This document shows positions 59,442 through 64,000 of a DNA stretch of 64,000 bases, piece by piece. The stretch lies in the NCBI RefSeq assembly GCF_021261325.1, contig NZ_JAJSBI010000020.1:62001-126000 (forward strand). The letters run 5' to 3'. The position numbers were made by a program, and so were the translations under genes. Position 1 is the stretch's first letter; the number at the start of each line of letters is the position of its first letter. The notes beneath the pieces are model-generated. The model saw only the letters and a list, made by a program, of their open reading frames with translations, had not been told where the DNA came from and did no database searches. Source of the DNA: Streptomyces guryensis (GTDB taxonomy: Bacteria; Actinomycetota; Actinomycetes; Streptomycetales; Streptomycetaceae).

Positions 59442-60236
59442 ATGGCCGACCCGACGCCCGTCATCGACGACCTGCGTGCGGAGAGCGAGGAACTCGACCG
59501 GCTCGTGGCCGAGTTGAGCCCGGAGCAATGGGCGCTCGCGACCCCCGCACCAGGCTGGACCATCGCCCACCAGATCGCCCACCTCGCCTGGACCGACCAC
59601 TCCTCCGTGCTGGCCGTGACCGACCAGGACGCTTTCGCCCGTGAGGTCGAGAAGGCGCTGACCGCGCCCGGGGACTTCGTGGACAACGGCGCGGAGGAGG
59701 GGGCGGGGAAGCCGCCCGAGCAGCTGCTCGCGGACTGGCGGGCCGGGCGTCGGGCTCTGGCGGACGCCCTGCGGTTGGCGCCGACGGGAGCGCGTTTCCC
59801 CTGGTACGGCCCCCCTATGTCGGTCGCCTCCATGGCCACCGCCCGTCTCATGGAGACCTGGGCGCACGCCGGGGACGTGGCGGACGCGCTGGGCGTGGCA
59901 CGCACGCCCACCGACCGGCTCCGGCACATCGCCCGCCTCGGCGTCCGCACCCGCGACTTCGCCTTCGGCGTGCACGGACTGCCCGTGCCGTTCGAGGAGT
60001 TCCGTGTCGAACTGACCGCCCCGAGCGGTGAGTTGTGGGTGTACGGGCCTGAGGACGCCGACGACCGCGTCACCGGCCCCGCCCTCGACTTCTGCCTCCT
60101 GGTCACCCAGCGAGCCCACCGCTCCGACCTGGCTCTGCAGGCGACCGGCCCCGACGCCGACCGCTGGCTGGACATCGCCCAGGCCTTCGCGGGCCCGCCC
60201 GGTGACGGACGTCCGCCGAAGGGGGGCAGCGCATGA
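59442..60236 (+). CDS. TIGR03084-type metal-binding protein (MDMPI-like)
   Basis: A 264-aa protein of the TIGR03084 family, related to mycothiol-dependent maleylpyruvate isomerase/DinB metal-binding folds. The N-terminal helix bundle has HQIAHLAWTDHSSVLAVTD with two His, and ARLMETWAHAGDVADALGV gives a third, matching the usual three-His metal site. Family members occur with AtuA-like and acyl-CoA carboxylase genes in actinobacteria, as here, but the reaction is not known. ATG 59442 has no classical RBS, so a leaderless or weakly led mRNA is possible. It overlaps the next gene by 4 bp. Confidence 0.9.
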   Translation: MADPTPVIDDLRAESEELDRLVAELSPEQWALATPAPGWTIAHQIAHLAWTDHSSVLAVTDQDAFAREVEKALTAPGDFVDNGAEEGAGKPPEQLLADWRAGRRALADALRLAPTGARFPWYGPPMSVASMATARLMETWAHAGDVADALGVARTPTDRLRHIARLGVRTRDFAFGVHGLPVPFEEFRVELTAPSGELWVYGPEDADDRVTGPALDFCLLVTQRAHRSDLALQATGPDADRWLDIAQAFAGPPGDGRPPKGGSA

Positions 60237-61909
60237 CGACCCTCCGCATCGGCAACGCCTCCGGCTTCTACGGCGACCGTTTCGACGCCGTGCACGAGAT
60301 GCTCACCGGCGGCGAACTCGACGTCCTCACCGGCGACTACCTCGCCGAACTCACCATGCTGATCCTGGGCCGGGACCGGCTGAAGGACCCCGCCGCCGGA
60401 TACGCCCGCACCTTCCTGCGCCAGCTGGAGGCGTGCCTCGGGCTCGCGCACGAGCGCGGCGTCCGCATCGTCAGCAACGCGGGCGGCCTCAACCCGGCCG
60501 GACTCGCCGACGCCGTACGGCAGTTGGCCGACCGTCTCGGCCTTCCCGTCCGCGTCGCCCACGTCGAGGGCGACGACCTCACCACCGCCCACCCCGGCAG
60601 CCTCGCCGCCCACGCCTACCTCGGCGGCTTCGGGATCAGCGAGTGCCTGCGGGCGGGCGCCGACGTCGTCGTGACCGGGCGCGTCACGGACGCCGCGCTG
60701 GTCACCGGGCCCGCCGCCGCCCACTTCGGCTGGGGGGCGGGAGAGCACGACCGGCTCGCGGGCGCCGTCGTCGCCGGGCACGTACTGGAGTGCGGGACGC
60801 AGGCGACCGGCGGCAACTACGCCTTCTTCCAGGAGCGGGCGGCCGATGTCCGGCGGCCCGGCTTCCCGCTCGCCGAGATCCACGAGGACGGCACCTCCGT
60901 CATCACCAAACACCCCGGCACCGGCGGCTTCGTCGACGTCGGCACGGTCACCGCGCAGCTGCTGTACGAGACGGCCGGCGCCCGGTACGCGGGACCGGAC
61001 GTGACGGCCCGCCTGGACACCATCCGCCTCGCCCAGGACGGCCCCGACCGCGTCCGCATCGAGGGCGTGCGCGGCGAGGCCCCGCCCCCCACCCTGAAGG
61101 TCGGCCTCAACCGGCTCGGCGGCTTCCGCAACGAGGTCGTCTTCGTCCTCACCGGCCTGGACATCGAGGCCAAGGCCGCGCTCGTGCGGGAGCAGATGGA
61201 GCCGGCGGTGAGCAAAGTCACCGACGCACGCTGGGAGTTGGCCCGTACCGACCGGCCCGACGCGGCCACGGAGGAGACGGCGAGTGCGTTGCTGCGGCTC
61301 GTGGTGCGGGACCCGGACGAGGGCGTGGTCGGGCGGGCGTTGAGCGGAGCCGCCGTCGAGCTGGCGCTGGCAAGCTACCCCGGCTTCCATGTGCTGGCGC
61401 CACCCGGGAAGGGCGCACCTTATGGGGTCTTCGAGGATGTGTACGTCCCCCATGGTGTCGTCGACCATGTGGCGGTCCTCCACGACGGGCGCCGGGTTCC
61501 GGTGGCCCCGGCCCACGACACCCTCGTACTCGACGATCTACCGGAGCCGCCACTGCCGCAGCCGCTGCCGCCGGGACCCGTCCGGCGTGCCCCGCTCGGC
61601 CTGGTCGCCGGTGCCCGCAGCGGAGACAAGGGCGGAAACGCCAACGTCGGCGTCTGGGCCCGGACCGACGAGGCCTGGCGGTGGCTCGCCCACGAGCTGA
61701 CGGTGGACCGTTTCCGTGAGCTGCTGCCCGAGGTGCGCGACCTGCCCGTCACCCGCCACGTCCTGCCGAATCTCCGCGCCCTCAACTTCGTCGTCGAGGG
61801 CGTTCTCGGCGCGGGCGTCGCCGCCCAGCACCGTTTCGACCCGCAGGCCAAGGCCCTCGGTGAATGGCTGCGCTCCCGCCACCTGGACGTCCCGGAGGCC
61901 CTGCTGTGA
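60233..61909 (+). CDS. AtuA-like protein (DUF1446)
   Basis: A 558-aa protein of the AtuA/DUF1446 family, named for acyclic terpene utilisation. Visible family signatures: RIGNASGFYGDRFDAVHEML, then VRIVSNAGGLNPAGLADAVR, ADVVVTGRVTDAALVTGPAA and KHPGTGGFVDVGTVTAQLLY. The C-terminal ~110 residues (LGLVAGARSGDKGGNANVGV) form a second conserved block often found as a separate subunit. It probably acts with the carboxylase on a branched acyl-CoA; no reaction has been established for the family. ATG 60233 overlaps the gene before it (ATGA), and its stop overlaps the next start. Confidence 0.92.
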   Translation: MTTLRIGNASGFYGDRFDAVHEMLTGGELDVLTGDYLAELTMLILGRDRLKDPAAGYARTFLRQLEACLGLAHERGVRIVSNAGGLNPAGLADAVRQLADRLGLPVRVAHVEGDDLTTAHPGSLAAHAYLGGFGISECLRAGADVVVTGRVTDAALVTGPAAAHFGWGAGEHDRLAGAVVAGHVLECGTQATGGNYAFFQERAADVRRPGFPLAEIHEDGTSVITKHPGTGGFVDVGTVTAQLLYETAGARYAGPDVTARLDTIRLAQDGPDRVRIEGVRGEAPPPTLKVGLNRLGGFRNEVVFVLTGLDIEAKAALVREQMEPAVSKVTDARWELARTDRPDAATEETASALLRLVVRDPDEGVVGRALSGAAVELALASYPGFHVLAPPGKGAPYGVFEDVYVPHGVVDHVAVLHDGRRVPVAPAHDTLVLDDLPEPPLPQPLPPGPVRRAPLGLVAGARSGDKGGNANVGVWARTDEAWRWLAHELTVDRFRELLPEVRDLPVTRHVLPNLRALNFVVEGVLGAGVAAQHRFDPQAKALGEWLRSRHLDVPEALL

Positions 61910-63504
61910 CGATTCTGCCGACCACCCTGGACACCACCGGCCCGGACTACCGGGCCCACCGCGAGGCCATGCTCGCCAAGCTCGCCGACCTCGACGCCGA
62001 GCACGCCAAGGCCCTCGCGGGCGGCGGTGAGAAGTACGTGGCCAGGCACCGCAAGCGCGGCAAGCTCCTGGCCCGCGAGCGCATCGAACTGCTCCTCGAC
62101 CCGGACACGCCCTTCCTGGAACTGTCGCCGCTCGCCGCCTGGGGCAGCGAGTACGCGGTGGGCGCCTCGCTGGTCACCGGTATCGGAGTCGTCGAGGGCG
62201 TGGAGTGCCTGATCACCGCCAACGACCCGACCGTACGCGGCGGCGCCAGCAACCCCTGGTCGCTGAAGAAGGCCCTGCGCGCCAACGACATCGCGCTCGC
62301 CAACCGCCTGCCCTGCATCAGCCTGGTCGAGTCGGGCGGCGCCGATCTGCCCTCCCAGAAGGAGATCTTCATCCCCGGGGGCGCCATCTTCAGGGACCTG
62401 ACGAGGCTGTCGGCGGCCGGAATCCCCACCATCGCCGTCGTCTTCGGGAACTCGACCGCCGGAGGCGCGTACATCCCCGGCATGTCCGACCACGTGATCA
62501 TGGTCAAGGAACGCGCGAAGGTCTTCCTCGGCGGTCCGCCCCTGGTGAAGATGGCGACCGGCGAGGAGAGCGACGACGAGTCGCTCGGCGGCGCCGAGAT
62601 GCACGCGCGCGTGTCGGGCCTCGCGGACTACTTCGCCGTCGACGAACCGGACGCGCTGCGCCAGGCCCGACGGGTCGTCGCCCGGCTCAACCACCGCAAG
62701 GCGTACGGCGATCCAGGACCCGCCGAGCCCCCCAAGTACGACGAGGACGAGCTGCTGGGCATCGTCCCGGGGGACCTGAAGACCCCCTTCGACCCGCGCG
62801 AGGTCATCGCCCGGATCGTCGACGCCTCCGACTTCGACGAGTTCAAGCCGTTGTACGGGACCAGCCTGACCACCGGCTGGGCCACGCTCCACGGCTATCC
62901 CGTGGGGGTGCTGGCGAACGCCCAAGGGGTGCTGTTCAGCGAGGAGTCGCAGAAGGCCGCCCAGTTCATCCAGCTGGCAAACCAGCGCGACATCCCGCTC
63001 CTCTTCCTCCACAACACCACCGGCTACATGGTCGGCAAGGAGTACGAGCAGGGCGGCATCATCAAACACGGCGCGATGATGATCAACGCGGTCTCCAATT
63101 CGAAGGTGCCCCATCTGTCCGTGCTGATGGGCGCCTCGTACGGCGCCGGTCACTACGGCATGTGCGGCCGCGCCTACGACCCCCGCTTCCTGTTCGCCTG
63201 GCCCAGCGCCAAGTCGGCCGTCATGGGCCCGCAGCAGCTCGCCGGCGTCCTCTCCATCGTCGCCCGGCAGTCGGCCGCCGCGAAGGGACAGCCGTACGAC
63301 GAAGAGGGGGACGCGGCCCTGCGCGCCATGGTGGAGCAGCAGATCGAGTCCGAGTCGCTCCCGATGTTCCTGTCCGGGCGGCTCTACGACGACGGCGTCA
63401 TCGACCCGCGCGACACCCGCACGGTCCTGGGCCTGTGCCTGTCGGCCCTCCACACCACGCCGTACGAGGGTGCGCGCGGTGGCTTCGGCGTCTTCCGGAT
63501 GTGA
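61906..63504 (+). CDS. Acyl-CoA carboxylase, carboxyltransferase (beta) subunit
   Basis: A 532-aa biotin-dependent carboxyltransferase of the propionyl/methylcrotonyl/geranyl-CoA type. N-terminal acyl-CoA-binding half: GKLLARERIELLLDPDTPFL, GGADLPSQKEIF and NSTAGGAYIPGMSD. C-terminal carboxybiotin half: NTTGYMVGKEYEQGGIIKHG, and SYGAGHYGMCGRAYDPRFLF, which carry the oxyanion-hole glycines. The features are closest to methylcrotonyl-CoA or geranyl-CoA carboxylase beta chains; the exact substrate is inferred. GTG 61906 overlaps the preceding stop (GTGA). The biotin-carrying alpha subunit follows 5 bp downstream. Confidence 0.95.
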   Translation: MTILPTTLDTTGPDYRAHREAMLAKLADLDAEHAKALAGGGEKYVARHRKRGKLLARERIELLLDPDTPFLELSPLAAWGSEYAVGASLVTGIGVVEGVECLITANDPTVRGGASNPWSLKKALRANDIALANRLPCISLVESGGADLPSQKEIFIPGGAIFRDLTRLSAAGIPTIAVVFGNSTAGGAYIPGMSDHVIMVKERAKVFLGGPPLVKMATGEESDDESLGGAEMHARVSGLADYFAVDEPDALRQARRVVARLNHRKAYGDPGPAEPPKYDEDELLGIVPGDLKTPFDPREVIARIVDASDFDEFKPLYGTSLTTGWATLHGYPVGVLANAQGVLFSEESQKAAQFIQLANQRDIPLLFLHNTTGYMVGKEYEQGGIIKHGAMMINAVSNSKVPHLSVLMGASYGAGHYGMCGRAYDPRFLFAWPSAKSAVMGPQQLAGVLSIVARQSAAAKGQPYDEEGDAALRAMVEQQIESESLPMFLSGRLYDDGVIDPRDTRTVLGLCLSALHTTPYEGARGGFGVFRM

Positions 63505-63509
63505 GGCTC

Positions 63510-64000
63510 ATGATTACTTCTGTCCTGGTGGCGAACCGCGGCGAGATCGCCTGCCGTGTCTTCCGCACCTGCCGTGAGTTGGGAATCCGGACGGTCGCGG
63601 TGCACTCCGACGCCGACGAGAACGCCCTCCACGCGCGCGTGGCCGACACGGCGGTACGGCTGCCCGGCGCGGCGCCCGCGGACACGTATCTGCGCGGTGA
63701 CCTCATCGTGAAGGCCGCCGTCGCATCCGGCGCGGACGCCGTCCACCCCGGCTACGGCTTCCTCTCCGAGAACGCCGACTTCGCACGCGCCGTCATCGGC
63801 GCCGGCCTGACCTGGATCGGACCGCCCCCCGAGGCCATCGAGGCGATGGCGTCCAAGACACGCGCCAAGGAACTCATGGGCATCGCGTCCCTGGAGCGAG
63901 GGCGGATCACCGAGGCCGACCTGCCCGTCCTGGTGAAGGCGGCAGCGGGCGGCGGAGGACGCGGGATGCGTGTCGTGCGCCGCCTGGCGGACCTCGACGC
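63510..64000 (+). CDS. Acyl-CoA carboxylase, biotin carboxylase (alpha) subunit (partial)
   Basis: The first ~164 residues of a biotin carboxylase/BCCP subunit, cut by the window end. It starts ITSVLVANRGEIACRVFRTC, the classical N-terminal motif, then SDADENALHARVADTAVRLP, HPGYGFLSENADFARAVIGA, the start of the ATP-grasp with KTRAKELMG, and VLVKAAAGGGGRGMRVV. It is the partner of the carboxyltransferase encoded immediately upstream. Between KELMGIA and EADLPVLVKAA the loop appears a few residues shorter than I expect for the family. The rest of the operon lies outside the window. Confidence 0.93.
   Translation, partial: MITSVLVANRGEIACRVFRTCRELGIRTVAVHSDADENALHARVADTAVRLPGAAPADTYLRGDLIVKAAVASGADAVHPGYGFLSENADFARAVIGAGLTWIGPPPEAIEAMASKTRAKELMGIASLERGRITEADLPVLVKAAAGGGGRGMRVVRRLADLD

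Noticed and set aside
1..64000. CRISPR array, rRNA, tRNA or tRNA-type attachment site
   Set aside because: No regularly spaced repeats of CRISPR type were seen, and no cloverleaf or anticodon pattern at the element ends; both elements use protein genes as targets.

Overview
The window is high-GC, densely packed DNA from an actinomycete, almost certainly a Streptomyces chromosome. Evidence: strong G/C third-position bias, GTG/TTG starts, futalosine-pathway menaquinone genes, DUF397/XRE pairs, a perfect CebR box, DUF2637 and DUF3027 proteins, and the GC-rich interspersed repeats common between Streptomyces genes. I saw no rRNA, tRNA or CRISPR array.

Layout. (1) 1-11140: the DNA repair helicase gene xpb is interrupted at codons 6-7 by a ~10.15 kb actinomycete integrative and conjugative element (AICE). 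It carries a large serine integrase, a RepSA-type HUH replication initiator, an FtsK/SpoIIIE-like transfer ATPase, small spread/regulatory proteins, and cargo (an unknown membrane protein, two NUDIX hydrolases, a frameshifted XRE regulator with a divergent three-gene set). The true 5' end of xpb lies stranded at 11155. The element's own end gives the rest of xpb a new RBS and GTG start in frame. (2) 11.3-35.6 kb: core chromosome. It holds an XPB/Ssl2-like helicase-associated protein, a membrane-anchored substrate-binding protein, a HAAS-type membrane protein, HAD phosphatase, cold-shock protein, mqnD-mqnB, transporters, a sacsin/HSP90-like ATPase, a CtpE-like P-type ATPase, an NCS2 purine permease, a MarR regulator with an MFS exporter, Uma2, and ThpR. 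(3) 35.7-42.5 kb: an aldo/keto reductase (AKR) gene is split by a second, ~5.75 kb serine-integrase element. The reconstructed attP is a 50-bp site with perfect 13-bp inverted arms. This element carries a TmrB-like P-loop protein, an array of GC hairpins, a frameshifted resolvase, and an intact, recoded copy of the AKR gene it destroys. (4) 42.5-49.5 kb: a degraded stretch with a 5 x 17-bp tandem repeat, a DUF2637 membrane protein, DinB, a second Uma2, an SGNH hydrolase, a secreted propeller protein, and a CebR-controlled GH5-CBM2 cellulase. (5) 49.5-58.9 kb: serC, a large FAD/Fe-S oxidoreductase, a 45-aa Pro/Lys-rich peptide gene with its own terminator just before an ABC exporter, an EamA exporter, a methyltransferase and a small membrane protein. 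(6) 59.0-64.0 kb: a collapsed XRE/DUF397 pair, then an operon for acyl-CoA carboxylation (TIGR03084 protein, AtuA-like protein, carboxyltransferase, biotin carboxylase cut by the window end).

The main message is that two unrelated integrase elements use protein-coding genes as attachment sites and appear to limit the damage differently. Element 1 repairs its target by supplying a translation start; element 2 replaces its target by carrying a copy whose att-like site differs at the crossover.
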